From the NCBI GenBank assembly GCA_963675435.1, contig OY776216.1, positions 5,022,001 through 5,086,000 on the forward strand: a stretch of DNA of 64,000 bases, written 5' to 3'. The position numbers and the translations under genes are program-made. This stretch comes from Saccharicrinis sp963675435. Lineage in GTDB: Bacteria; Bacteroidota; Bacteroidia; Bacteroidales; Marinilabiliaceae. This document shows, piece by piece, positions 53,580 to 62,530 of this stretch. How positions within the stretch are numbered: position 1 is the stretch's first letter; the number at the start of each line of letters is the position of its first letter. Below the pieces are notes generated by a model. It saw only the letters and a list, made by a program, of their open reading frames with translations, was not told where the DNA came from and searched no databases.

Positions 53580-54455
53580 ATGAAAAAAATTTTTTTTTCG
53601 ATAGTCTTAACCATTAGCTTCATAGCTTGTAGCGGTCCTTCATCAACAAAAAAGTTGACACAACAAAACGACTCTTTATTGATTGCCAATGCAGAAAAAG
53701 ACAAATACTTAAATGAATTGGCAGGTTCTTTAGTTGCTATTGACGAAAATATTCAAGCCATTAAAGAAAAAGAAAATTTGATACAAGTAAATATGAGTAC
53801 TCCTGAAGCAAATGCTGATCAGATTCAGGACAAAATTAACAGCGACATTCAGGATATCTATAATTTAATGCTTGCTAATAAGGAACGAATAGCTGAACTT
53901 GAACAGCAAATTAAAAAATCAGGTACTGATAATAAAAACCTCACAAACCTTGTTTCAAGATTAAACAAGCAACTCAAAGATAAAAGTGTAGAGATCATTG
54001 AATTAAGGGAGTTATTAAACACAAAAAACATTGAAATTGCTTCGTTAAACTTTACCGTTGAAGGCATGAGTCAGGTCATTGATTCCATTCGAAGTACAAA
54101 CGAGAGAACTCAAGCAGTATTAGACTCCACAACACAGAAATTATATTCAGGCTATTACGCATTTGGAACCAAAAAGGAATTAAGAGAACATCATGTAATC
54201 TCCAACGAAGGATTGCCTATCATTGGAAAACAAAAAGTACTAACAGAGGACTTTAATGAAGACTACTTTACAAGGATAGACATTCGTGAAGTTGAAGAAA
54301 TTCCTTTATTTCGTCCTAAATATAAAATCTTAACCAATCATCCCGAAGGTTCATACGAAATACTTAATGGAGAAGAAGACACCAAAACCATAAAAATTCT
54401 GAACAAAGAAGATTTTTGGAGTATTTCCAAATTCCTGGTAGTACAAGTGAATTAA
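53580..54455 (+). CDS. Coiled-coil lipoprotein
   Basis: A 291-residue lipoprotein with lipobox ending at C17 (SFIACSGPS). A long helical coiled coil spans about 25-190, with heptads in QIKKSGTDNKNLTNLVSRL and the following region. A beta-rich C-terminus (about 195-291) contains KKELREHHVISNEG and ISKFLVVQVN. No named family recognised. Such lipoproteins may act as envelope spacers or adaptors. A hairpin terminator follows. Confidence 0.8.
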   Translation: MKKIFFSIVLTISFIACSGPSSTKKLTQQNDSLLIANAEKDKYLNELAGSLVAIDENIQAIKEKENLIQVNMSTPEANADQIQDKINSDIQDIYNLMLANKERIAELEQQIKKSGTDNKNLTNLVSRLNKQLKDKSVEIIELRELLNTKNIEIASLNFTVEGMSQVIDSIRSTNERTQAVLDSTTQKLYSGYYAFGTKKELREHHVISNEGLPIIGKQKVLTEDFNEDYFTRIDIREVEEIPLFRPKYKILTNHPEGSYEILNGEEDTKTIKILNKEDFWSISKFLVVQVN

Positions 54456-54479
54456 GATTGTTCATTTTAAAAATATTTA

Positions 54480-54509
54480 AACTCCGCTATATGCGGAGTT
54501 TTTTATTTT
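54480..54509 (+). terminator. Terminator after the coiled-coil lipoprotein gene
   Basis: AACTCCGC pairs with GCGGAGTT around a 5-nt loop, followed by a T-rich run. Confidence 0.85.
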
Positions 54510-54558
54510 AGAACGTAAGACTTTATAGAAAAAGGAAGGTATCATACAACTTTATAAA

Positions 54559-54566
54559 TACCTTTG
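54559..54566 (+). promoter_or_regulatory. -7 element of the YjjG-like gene
   Basis: TACCTTTG matches TAnnTTTG, 19 nt before ATG 54585. The TTG at 54564 overlaps it, so the ATG is the better start. Confidence 0.45.
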
Positions 54567-54584
54567 CATAAAATAAGTTTCATC

Positions 54585-55280
54585 ATGAATAAATACAGTC
54601 ATATATTTTTTGATTTAGATCATACCCTATGGGATTTTGAAACAAACTCAATTCAAACACTGGAAGAACTATTTGCAAAATATCACTTGAATAACTCTTT
54701 TGATAGTTTTAATCAGTTCTACGAACGATATGAAGCTCATAACGAACAATTATGGATATTATACCGCGAAGGAAAAATCAATAAAGAAAGTCTAAATTTT
54801 GATCGGTTTTATACTCCTTTTTCGGAAGTTGGCATTAAGGATGAAAGTATTGCTGCACATTTTGGCAAAGACTATATCACAGTGAGCCCAACAAAAACAG
54901 TATTAATGCCTAATGCAATAGAGGTATTAACCGAGTTAAAAAAATGGCACAAACTCCATGTTATTACAAATGGATTTAAGGAAGTTCAATTTATAAAACT
55001 CAAAAACAGTAATCTGGAGCATTTTTTTTCTAAGATATTTATCTCTGAAACAATAGGAGCATCAAAGCCCAAAACTGCATTTTTTGAATATGCTATTAAA
55101 AGTGCAAATGCAAGAAAAAATGAATGCTTAGTTGTGGGAGACAACCTTGATACAGATATTGATGGCGCAATAAACTTCAAGCTAGATTATGCATTTTTCA
55201 ATCCAAACAAAACCTCTCATAACAGAGAATTAATGCATGAAATAACTGACTTAAAAGAGCTTTTAGAAATTGTTAAATAA
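54585..55280 (+). CDS. YjjG-family HAD pyrimidine 5'-nucleotidase
   Basis: A 231-residue haloacid-dehalogenase phosphatase. Motif I FDLDHTLWDF with the nucleophile Asp near residue 10, motif II VITNGF, motif III KPKTAFF and motif IV VVGDNLDTDIDGA. A helical cap lies between motifs I and II. Length and the DHTLWDF/NGF pattern match YjjG, a house-cleaning nucleotidase for non-canonical dUMP-like nucleotides. The start at ATG 54585 is preferred over an upstream TTG. Confidence 0.9.
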   Translation: MNKYSHIFFDLDHTLWDFETNSIQTLEELFAKYHLNNSFDSFNQFYERYEAHNEQLWILYREGKINKESLNFDRFYTPFSEVGIKDESIAAHFGKDYITVSPTKTVLMPNAIEVLTELKKWHKLHVITNGFKEVQFIKLKNSNLEHFFSKIFISETIGASKPKTAFFEYAIKSANARKNECLVVGDNLDTDIDGAINFKLDYAFFNPNKTSHNRELMHEITDLKELLEIVK

Positions 55281-55313
55281 CTCCCTTTAATTGAAAAGAT
55301 AATAAAGAACCAT

Positions 55314-55354
55314 AAAAAAAGGATTGAAAAGTAAGATCTTCATTCCTTTTTTTT
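55314..55354. terminator. Bidirectional terminator between convergent genes
   Basis: AAAAAAAGGATTGAA pairs with TTCATTCCTTTTTTT (one mismatch or G-T pair) around a loop of about 10 nt. It serves the YjjG-like gene (+) and the peroxiredoxin (-). Confidence 0.75.
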
Positions 55355-55377
55355 GCTTATAGAAACTCTAGTAAAGT

Positions 55378-56127
55378 TTATTTCTTCAAAACTTTATTCA
55401 ATACCATATCCTTATCTAACTTTTTAGTACAAAAAAACCAATCTTTACATTCATCCACATTGCTATCATTTCCATCCATTCGGTCTTTTGCTGCTCCACA
55501 AGAACCAGCAGGAGAAATAATCACATCATCACCAGCTCTCCAATCTGCAGGAGTAGCCACACCAAATTCGTCCGCTGTTTTTAATGCAATAATCACACGA
55601 TATAATTCATCGAAATTACGCCCCAAACTTAAAGGATAATAAATAATAGTACGAATTACTCCCTGAGGATCGATAAAAAACACTGCTCTTACTGCTTTTG
55701 TTGAATCTTCGTTAGGTTGAATCATACCATACTTTTTAGCCACATTCATGGTAATATCTTCAATCAAAGGAAATGTAACTTCAACATCTTTCATACCACG
55801 ATATTCTATCTTTTCTTTGATGGTACGAAGCCAGGCGATATGACTATATAATCCATCTACTGATAATCCAACTAACTTACAGTTTGCCTCAGCAAATTTA
55901 TCTTCCATTGAAGCAAACGTCATAAACTCAGAAGTACATACTGGCGTAAAATCAGCAGGGTGACTAAATAATATAACCCAACTTCCTTTGTAATCTGATG
56001 GAAAATTAATTTCTCCTTGTGTAGTAACTGCTTTAAACTCTGGTGCAGGGTCTCCAATTCTTGGCATACTAACCACTTGTTGCTCTTGAGTATTGTCCAT
56101 ATCTGGTATATATTTAAGGTTAAACAT
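55378..56127 (-). CDS. Peroxiredoxin (Prx6/archaeal AhpC type)
   Basis: A 249-residue thiol peroxidase. The peroxidatic Cys is C64 in SHPADFTPVCTSE, with the conserved Arg in GVIRTIIYYPLSLGRN. A long C-terminal arm holds further cysteines (CGAAKDRM, DECKDWFFC), as in archaeal-type Prx6-group enzymes that use C-terminal Cys for recycling. It reduces hydrogen peroxide and organic peroxides. ATG 56100 (MDNTQ) is an alternative start. Single gene with a shared terminator. Confidence 0.93.
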   Translation of the reverse strand: MFNLKYIPDMDNTQEQQVVSMPRIGDPAPEFKAVTTQGEINFPSDYKGSWVILFSHPADFTPVCTSEFMTFASMEDKFAEANCKLVGLSVDGLYSHIAWLRTIKEKIEYRGMKDVEVTFPLIEDITMNVAKKYGMIQPNEDSTKAVRAVFFIDPQGVIRTIIYYPLSLGRNFDELYRVIIALKTADEFGVATPADWRAGDDVIISPAGSCGAAKDRMDGNDSNVDECKDWFFCTKKLDKDMVLNKVLKK

Positions 56128-56277
56128 AAACTCATATCAAAACACTGAAGATTAGTAAATTTAACCCAAAATGAATGAAAAGTCCAGATATTTTGAGAAT
56201 ATTATCAATATATACAAACAATAAACCCTGCACAAAAAACTTATGCAGGGCCATTATAAAGTAATATCTAACGTTAA

Positions 56278-57846
56278 TTAAAACGGAACATCATTATCAA
56301 AAGGAGTTGGTGGTGCATCCGGGTAATCTGGTAATCCAAAATCATTACCTGCCGGTTGCTGCACAAAACCACTATCTGCAGGCTCATTCATTTTAGAACC
56401 ATATGTTACTGACTGGCCCCCCTGATCCATACCTAAATCATCTCCAAACACACCTGTATCAGGATTCTCAAAACGAGCCAATTCACCACGAAACCTCAAA
56501 CGAACATCTCCGGTAGCACCGTTACGATGCTTTGCAATAATAATCTCACCCATACCAATTAGTGAGTTACCCTGTTCATCCTCAGTAATTTTATAATACT
56601 CCGGACGATGAATAAAGCACACCATATCAGCATCCTGCTCAATCGCTCCAGATTCCCTCAAGTCTGAAAGCTGAGGTCTTTTTCCTTCTGCTCCTGCACG
56701 ACCTTCAACACCACGATTCAGCTGTGATAAGGCTATAATAGGAATATTTAGTTCTTTAGCTAAACCTTTTAACGAACGAGAAATCATACTTACCTCTTCC
56801 TGACGTGAACCAGGATTCATACCGTTGGCATTCATCAACTGTAGGTAATCGATAATTACAACTTGAATATCGTGTTGTTTTTTTAATCGTCGACATTTAG
56901 CTCTTAGTTCAAATACAGATAAACCAGGCGTATCATCCACAAAGATTGGAGCATCAATCAGATTTTGAATTTTATGATCCAGTTGTTCCCACTCATAACT
57001 AGCCAGGTTACCTTTCTTAATTTTTTCAGCAGGAAGTTCTGTTTCTGATACAATCAAACGATTTACTAGCTGAACATTACCCATCTCCAGCGAAAACACT
57101 GCTACTCCTTGCTTAAACTGAAGTGCCATATTTCTAGCCATTGACAATACGAATGCTGTTTTACCCATCGCAGGACGGGCTGCAATAACAATCATATCAG
57201 TTTTCTGCCATCCAGAAGTTATTCGATCCAATTCTGTAAATCCAGAAGGTACACCACTCAATCCATCACTACGCTGAGAGGCTTCTTTAATCATCTCAAT
57301 GGCCTCATCAATCACCGGATTAATTTGAGTAACATCTTTTTTCATGTTACCCTGACTCAATTTAAAGAAAGCACTTTCTGATTCATCCAATAAATCATCC
57401 ACGTCAATTCCTTCATCATAAGCCTTAGTTTGAATCTCAGAACTGATCTTAATAACTTCTCGCTGAAGATATTTTTGCCAAATGATGCGGGCATGAAATT
57501 CAATATGGGCAGCAGAAGCCACTCGACCTGTTAATTGAGTAATAAAGAATGCTCCTCCAATTTCTTCCAACTGCCCCATTTTGCGGAGCTCTTCAGTAAC
57601 TGTAAGCATATCAACCGGATATTCCTTACTATACAAATTCTGAATAGCTGCATAAATCTTCTGATGAGCTTCTTTATAAAAGCACTCAGGCTTTAGCAAT
57701 TCCCCAACACTAGTAAAAGCTTCCTTCTCCAACATCAATGCACCCAGAACCGCCTCTTCTAAATCCAACACCTGCGGTGGCATCTTTCCCACCTCTAAAT
57801 CTACACTAGGTACCTTTTTGTTTGTATAATTCCTTTTCTGTGCCAT
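56278..57846 (-). CDS. dnaB: Replicative DNA helicase
   Basis: A 522-residue hexameric helicase that drives the replication fork. An N-terminal DnaB helical domain (about 20-120, starting PPQVLDLEEAVLGALML) joins a RecA-like core from about 190, with Walker A AARPAMGKTAF, Walker B VVIIDYLQLM and SQLNRGVE. The C-terminal tail (about 470-522) is Gly/Gln/Pro-rich and disordered, with acidic end residues. No intein. A -7 element lies 31 nt upstream. Confidence 0.96.
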   Translation of the reverse strand: MAQKRNYTNKKVPSVDLEVGKMPPQVLDLEEAVLGALMLEKEAFTSVGELLKPECFYKEAHQKIYAAIQNLYSKEYPVDMLTVTEELRKMGQLEEIGGAFFITQLTGRVASAAHIEFHARIIWQKYLQREVIKISSEIQTKAYDEGIDVDDLLDESESAFFKLSQGNMKKDVTQINPVIDEAIEMIKEASQRSDGLSGVPSGFTELDRITSGWQKTDMIVIAARPAMGKTAFVLSMARNMALQFKQGVAVFSLEMGNVQLVNRLIVSETELPAEKIKKGNLASYEWEQLDHKIQNLIDAPIFVDDTPGLSVFELRAKCRRLKKQHDIQVVIIDYLQLMNANGMNPGSRQEEVSMISRSLKGLAKELNIPIIALSQLNRGVEGRAGAEGKRPQLSDLRESGAIEQDADMVCFIHRPEYYKITEDEQGNSLIGMGEIIIAKHRNGATGDVRLRFRGELARFENPDTGVFGDDLGMDQGGQSVTYGSKMNEPADSGFVQQPAGNDFGLPDYPDAPPTPFDNDVPF

Positions 57847-57877
57847 AACCTGTAATTCTTTTTTTTCAAAGGGATGA

Positions 57878-57885
57878 CAAAGTTA
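57878..57885 (-). promoter_or_regulatory. -7 element of dnaB
   Basis: TAACTTTG on the minus strand matches TAnnTTTG, 31 nt before ATG 57846. Confidence 0.5.
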
Positions 57886-58030
57886 ATTAGTTTTTGCTAT
57901 AAAATATCACGATTTCCCTTCCCTTTCATCAAAAAAAATCATATCAAAACCATTGCCCTTGATTCTCAACACTCACCATAAAATTAGTTTAATTATAATA
58001 CAAATTTATAACCTCAATTCGATTAAAATT

Positions 58031-58217
58031 TTAAAAATCAGATTGTCATAAAAAGCTGATATACAAGGCAAATTTTGGAGGGCTAGCGAGCTAACTTAAA
58101 AAATTTAACGCCGTAGATTAGCTTTTTAGGGCAAAGCGAATCATATTCCGCTTATAAACAGCGATCTTCTGCATAAAAATTCTTCAAAATAGCCCGCTAT
58201 TCTTTCTGATTTTTTAA
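58031..58217. repeat. MITE/REP-like intergenic element with nested inverted repeats
   Basis: Outer arms TTAAAAATCAGA (58031-58042) and TCTGATTTTTTAA (58205-58217) are inverted with one extra base. Inside, AAAAAGCTGATATACAAGG...AAATTTT (58050-58076) pairs imperfectly with AAAATTTAACGCCGTAGATTAGCTTTTT (58100-58127). It has no ORF and is compositionally unlike the flanks (GGAGGGCTAGCGAGC at the apex). The rest of the 560-bp gap 57847-58406 holds the dnaB and ispE promoter elements and a GTCGAACTGAGG segment; nothing else seen. Confidence 0.65.
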
Positions 58218-58365
58218 TTGAATCTCACTATTTACAAACGGTCTGAATCCGAAATTTTATGTCGAACTGAGGCTATTAGATCAGCATAATGCAAACGAAC
58301 TTATTCGATAAACAAACAATGGCTATTTCTTTGTTTATTTATCAAATTAAATTTTAAGACTTTAA

Positions 58366-58373
58366 TATCTTTG
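58366..58373 (+). promoter_or_regulatory. -7 element of ispE
   Basis: TATCTTTG matches TAnnTTTG exactly, 33 nt before ATG 58407. No well-spaced -33 element. Confidence 0.45.
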
Positions 58374-58406
58374 AAAAAATTTTAAAATTCGCATTATAAT
58401 ATTTCT

Positions 58407-59219
58407 ATGATTTGTTTTCCCAATGCAAAAATCAACATCGGTCTTCATGTTACTGAGAAACGACCTGATGGCTATCACAATCTTGAAACACTGTTTTATC
58501 CCACAAAATTATATGACGTTATAGAAATTTTAGAAAATAAAGCTGGTAACGAACCTTACTCATGGAGTAGTAGCGGGATCACTATTGATGGAGATGCTGA
58601 ATCAAATCTTTGCATTAAAGCCTTACTTTTATTAAAACAGGACTTTGAAATTCCACCTGTAAAAATTCATTTACATAAAGTTATTCCTTTTGGAGCAGGT
58701 TTAGGTGGTGGTTCTGCAGATGCAGCCTTTACACTTACTACCTTAAACGAAATGTTTGGATTAAATATTTCAAAAGATAAACTAATTGATTACGCATCGA
58801 AGTTAGGAGCAGATTGTGCTTTTTTCATTCTTAATTCCCCATGTATTGCTACAGGCATTGGTGATATTTTAAAACCAATATCTCTTGATTTAAAAGACAA
58901 ATATCTTATGTTGGTTAAACCCGATATTCATATCTCAACTCCTGAAGCATATAGTGGTATTAAACCTTCTTTTCCGGATAAGAGTTTAGAAGTAAAACTC
59001 AGTCAACCTATTGATAAATGGAAAGATGCTGTTGTAAATGATTTTGAAACATCCGTATTTCCTAACCACCCTACTATAAAAGGAATAAAAGAGAAACTTT
59101 ATACTTCGGGAGCAACTTATGCTGCAATGACAGGAAGCGGTGCCGCAGTTTTTGGCATTTTTAATGATAAGCCTGATATATTATTTCCTGAATATTTCAA
59201 TTGGATCGAAAAAATATAA
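58407..59219 (+). CDS. ispE: 4-diphosphocytidyl-2-C-methyl-D-erythritol kinase
   Basis: A 270-residue GHMP kinase of the non-mevalonate (MEP) isoprenoid pathway. N-terminal FPNAKINIGLHVTEKRPDGYH, ATP-binding PFGAGLGGGSADAA at about 92-105, and the C-terminal MTGSGAAVFGIF. Slightly shorter than the E. coli enzyme (283). Monocistronic, with a perfect hairpin terminator. Confidence 0.95.
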   Translation: MICFPNAKINIGLHVTEKRPDGYHNLETLFYPTKLYDVIEILENKAGNEPYSWSSSGITIDGDAESNLCIKALLLLKQDFEIPPVKIHLHKVIPFGAGLGGGSADAAFTLTTLNEMFGLNISKDKLIDYASKLGADCAFFILNSPCIATGIGDILKPISLDLKDKYLMLVKPDIHISTPEAYSGIKPSFPDKSLEVKLSQPIDKWKDAVVNDFETSVFPNHPTIKGIKEKLYTSGATYAAMTGSGAAVFGIFNDKPDILFPEYFNWIEKI

Positions 59220-59228
59220 AACACAAAA

Positions 59229-59256
59229 AAAAGGCCCTGAAATTTCAGGGCCTTTA
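59229..59256. terminator. Bidirectional terminator between ispE and the biotin carrier gene
   Basis: AAAGGCCCTGAAATTTCAGGGCCTTT is a perfect palindrome; A and T runs on both sides fit both orientations. Confidence 0.9.
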
Positions 59257-59278
59257 TATTTAATTGCTTCGAATAATA

Positions 59279-59599
59279 TTACGCTTCAATAACAACCATT
59301 AATTCGTTCTTTGGAATTTTATCGCCTTCTTTAACCAAAATCTCTTTAACCGTACCATCAAATGGCATAGCAATTTGATTTTGCATTTTCATAGCTTCTA
59401 AAACCAATAACGAATCTCCTTCTTTCACCTTATCTCCAACCTTAACATTAATTTTAACTATTGTTCCGGGAATATGAGATATAATCTCATTTGGATTTGG
59501 TGCTTTCCAGGATTTCCTGTTGGCATACTTTTTTGTAACTTTTGTTTGATACTCCATTGTATGCAACCTAAAACCAACTAATTCTTCTTTATCGCTCAT
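59279..59599 (-). CDS. Biotin carboxyl carrier protein
   Basis: A 106-residue biotin/lipoyl-domain protein with the biotinylation motif EAMKM (K71). An N-terminal polar stretch (1-35) is followed by the beta-barrel domain (about 38-106: IPGTIVKINVKVGDKVKEGD, GTVKEILVKEGD). It carries CO2 between carboxylase and carboxyltransferase centres. It is only 12 bp after the carboxyltransferase gene, so the two form an operon. No biotin carboxylase subunit gene is adjacent. Confidence 0.92.
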   Translation of the reverse strand: MSDKEELVGFRLHTMEYQTKVTKKYANRKSWKAPNPNEIISHIPGTIVKINVKVGDKVKEGDSLLVLEAMKMQNQIAMPFDGTVKEILVKEGDKIPKNELMVVIEA

Positions 59600-59611
59600 A
59601 ATCAGTTATTT

Positions 59612-61156
59612 TTAAAATGGAGGTATACCATGTTTCTTTTCAGGATGTACAATATCTTTTCCTACTGAAACCTCAAGAGCATGTAATAATATATTACGTG
59701 TTTCATTTGGCTCAATAACAGAATCAATATATCCTTTTGCTGCAGCCACATATGGGTTTGCAAATTTCTCTCTATACTCCTGAACTTTAAGTTGACGCAT
59801 TTCTTCAGGATTTTCAGCACCTTCAATTTCTTTCTTAAAGATGATATTTGCTGCACCTTCAGGACCCATTACTGCAATTTCTGCAGTTGGCCATGCAAAC
59901 ATAAAGTCAGCACCTAAGTGACGAGAGTTCATTGCAATATAACCACCACCATAAGCTTTACGAAGAATAACAGTAATTTTAGCTACTGTTGCTTCAGAAT
60001 AAGCATAAAGAACTTTTGCTCCGTGACGAATTACACCTGCATGCTCCTGATCTGCTCCTGGTAAATAACCTGGCATATCTTCAAGCGTTACAATAGGAAT
60101 ATTAAATGAGTCACAGTAACGGATAAAACGAGCAGCTTTATCTGAACTATCACAATCTAATACTCCGGCAAGAACCATTGGCTGGTTAGCAACAAAACCA
60201 ATAGTTTGACCATTTAAACGACCAAAACCAATTACGATGTTTGCAGCAAACAACTCTTGAATTTCAAAGAAATCACCATCATCAACAATCGCTTTGATAA
60301 CATCACGTACATCATATGGATTACGTGGATCAGATGGAATAAGGTCTTCAATATTACCTTTATAAACTGGCTCTTTTGGAGGGAATTCTTTAGCTTTTTT
60401 AGTATTATTCCAAGGGATAAATGTAATCAGCTTTTTAATTTGCTCAAAACATTCCTGCTCACTATTTGCAAAGAAATGGGCGTTACCTGTAGTTTCTGCA
60501 TGAACACGTGCACCACCTAATTCCTCCATTGAAATTTCTTCACCAAGAACTGACTTAATTACTCCAGGACCTGTAATAAACATTTTAGAAATGTTATCCA
60601 CCACAAATACAAAGTCTGTTAATGCTGGAGAATAAACTGCTCCTCCGGCACAAGGACCTAAGATTACTGAAATTTGAGGAATAACTCCTGAGGCAATTGT
60701 ATTTCTGTAAAAGATCTCACCGTAACCGGCAAGTGAATTTACACCTTCCTGAATACGAGCACCACCTGAATCGTTTATACCGATCAATGGCACGCGCATT
60801 TTTAACGCATGGTCCATGATTTTTGTGATCTTACGAGCATGCATTAGCCCTAAAGATCCTCCCGCTACAGTAAAATCCTGAGCAAACACACAAATTGGTG
60901 CTCCGTAGATAGTTCCTGTACCGATAATCACACCGTCACCATGAAGCTGCTTTTTGTCCATACCGAAGTCTTTAGCTTCGTGCTCAACAAAAAGATCATA
61001 CTCTGTAAAAGAATCTTGATCAAGAATGGCAAGAATACGCTCACGGGCAGTCATTTTACCCATGGCCACTTGTTTTTCGATGGCTTTTTCACCACCACCC
61101 ATTTCAACCTTCTCTTTTCTTTTACGAAGATCTAGGATGTGTTTTTTCAATGACAT
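59612..61156 (-). CDS. Acyl-CoA carboxyltransferase beta subunit (methylmalonyl-CoA decarboxylase / propionyl-CoA carboxylase)
   Basis: A 514-residue carboxyltransferase homologous to MmdA and PccB. Two crotonase-like halves with conserved oxyanion Gly-Gly motifs: INDSGGARIQEGV, PCAGGAVYSPAL, TLEDMPGYLPGADQEHAGVIRHGAK and RKAYGGGYIAMNSRHLGAD. It moves carboxyl between biotin and propionyl-CoA/methylmalonyl-CoA. Together with MeaB (22136-23248) it points to the methylmalonyl-CoA route to or from propionate. No sodium-pump membrane subunit is in the window, so decarboxylase versus carboxylase direction cannot be decided. Confidence 0.92.
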   Translation of the reverse strand: MSLKKHILDLRKRKEKVEMGGGEKAIEKQVAMGKMTARERILAILDQDSFTEYDLFVEHEAKDFGMDKKQLHGDGVIIGTGTIYGAPICVFAQDFTVAGGSLGLMHARKITKIMDHALKMRVPLIGINDSGGARIQEGVNSLAGYGEIFYRNTIASGVIPQISVILGPCAGGAVYSPALTDFVFVVDNISKMFITGPGVIKSVLGEEISMEELGGARVHAETTGNAHFFANSEQECFEQIKKLITFIPWNNTKKAKEFPPKEPVYKGNIEDLIPSDPRNPYDVRDVIKAIVDDGDFFEIQELFAANIVIGFGRLNGQTIGFVANQPMVLAGVLDCDSSDKAARFIRYCDSFNIPIVTLEDMPGYLPGADQEHAGVIRHGAKVLYAYSEATVAKITVILRKAYGGGYIAMNSRHLGADFMFAWPTAEIAVMGPEGAANIIFKKEIEGAENPEEMRQLKVQEYREKFANPYVAAAKGYIDSVIEPNETRNILLHALEVSVGKDIVHPEKKHGIPPF

Positions 61157-61328
61157 AATTAAACATTTTTAATTAACCTAATACAAATCAATGTCATAAC
61201 ACAGACAAAGTTTGCGAATTTCTGGGTATATAATAATTACAAAATTATTTTTAAAAAACCGCACAAAGAACCGAATAAAAAAATGGATATGCAACAGGTT
61301 AACTAATTATTTAACCTTTTTACCGTTT

Positions 61329-62423
61329 TTACTTTGGTGCTTTAAAATACAAATACACGCCAATTACTGCAAAAACAATATTGGGCAACCATACAGCCAG
61401 TAAAGGATTCATATTACCATTAATGGCAAAAGTGGTTGAGATCGTCATAAATAAAATATATCCAAAACTTAATGCTAATCCAACTCCAATATGTAATCCA
61501 ATTCCCCCCCTAACTTTACGAGAAGCTAACGACACGCCTATTAATGTTAAAATAAAAGCTGAAAACGGATTAGCAAATCTCTTATAATACTCTATCACAT
61601 AAGGCTTAACCGAACCTACTCCTTTTTGTGTTTGTACATCAATATACCTACTCAGCTCAGAATAAGTCATTGTTTCAAACCAATTATGCTCTGATATAAA
61701 ATCTTCTGGTGTCATATTAAAAACAGTATCCAGTTTATTTCCTTCCCGAATATCAATTCTATTATCTCCAATAAAATCCTTAATCATATAGTTAGTCAGT
61801 TCCCACTTTTTTTCGTCTTCTAAGTATTTAATGGTTCTTGCTGTTAACTTTGATTTCATCTCTGTTCCCTCAAACCGCTCAGCACTAAATTTACTACCTT
61901 TGTTGCTGTAACTGTAAAAACGGCCCATATAAATAAAAACACCTGGTTCAAGCTGAAAATGAATTTCTCTTAAACCGGTATCCTTTTTCTTCTTTTTTAA
62001 ATAAGTTCCTTCAAACTCTAACCTTGTTTGATTTGATGGAGGAATAACATATCCTCCCAAAAGAAAAGAAAATATTGCGATAATTAGTGCTGAAACAAAA
62101 TATGGAAACATCAATCGCTTAAAGCTTATCCCACTGGAAAGTATGGCAATAATCTCCGTATCATAAGCCATCTTTGATGTAAAAAATATTACAGCAATAA
62201 ATACAAATAAAGGCGTAAATAAATTGGCAAAATATGGAATAAAATTAAAATAGTAATCAAAAACAATAGCCTGAAGCGGTGCTCCATTCTCAAGAAAATT
62301 ATCAATCTTTTCTGTGATATCAAATACTACAGCAATACTGATAATTAATAGAATTGCAAAAAAATACGTACCTAAAAATTTACGAATAATGTACCTATCA
62401 AGCCTTTGTATAGCGCCTCTCAT
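61329..62423 (-). CDS. LptF/LptG-family permease (YjgP/YjgQ)
   Basis: A 364-residue inner-membrane component of the LPS transporter. N-terminal LDRYIIRKFLGTYFFAILLI, three N-terminal membrane segments, a periplasmic beta-jellyroll domain (about 125-265) and three C-terminal membrane segments (FANPFSAFILTLIGVSLASRK, GLALSFGYILFM, WLPNIVFAVIGVYLYFKAP). It works with LptB to extract LPS from the inner membrane. LptF versus LptG cannot be settled from sequence alone. It lies 107 bp after tgt on the same strand, a common Bacteroidota arrangement, with its own possible promoter. Confidence 0.92.
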   Translation of the reverse strand: MRGAIQRLDRYIIRKFLGTYFFAILLIISIAVVFDITEKIDNFLENGAPLQAIVFDYYFNFIPYFANLFTPLFVFIAVIFFTSKMAYDTEIIAILSSGISFKRLMFPYFVSALIIAIFSFLLGGYVIPPSNQTRLEFEGTYLKKKKKDTGLREIHFQLEPGVFIYMGRFYSYSNKGSKFSAERFEGTEMKSKLTARTIKYLEDEKKWELTNYMIKDFIGDNRIDIREGNKLDTVFNMTPEDFISEHNWFETMTYSELSRYIDVQTQKGVGSVKPYVIEYYKRFANPFSAFILTLIGVSLASRKVRGGIGLHIGVGLALSFGYILFMTISTTFAINGNMNPLLAVWLPNIVFAVIGVYLYFKAPK

Positions 62424-62459
62424 AAAAGTGGTATATTCTAATATAGATTACAAAAGAAC

Positions 62460-62467
62460 AAAAATAT
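62460..62467 (-). promoter_or_regulatory. Possible -7 element of the LptF/G gene
   Basis: TATTTTTG on the minus strand matches TAnnTTTG, 36 nt before ATG 62423. Confidence 0.45.
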
Positions 62468-62530
62468 AATGAACTATGCTACTTATTTGTGTAACAATAA
62501 AATAGTGATCACACAACGCATAAAATAAAC

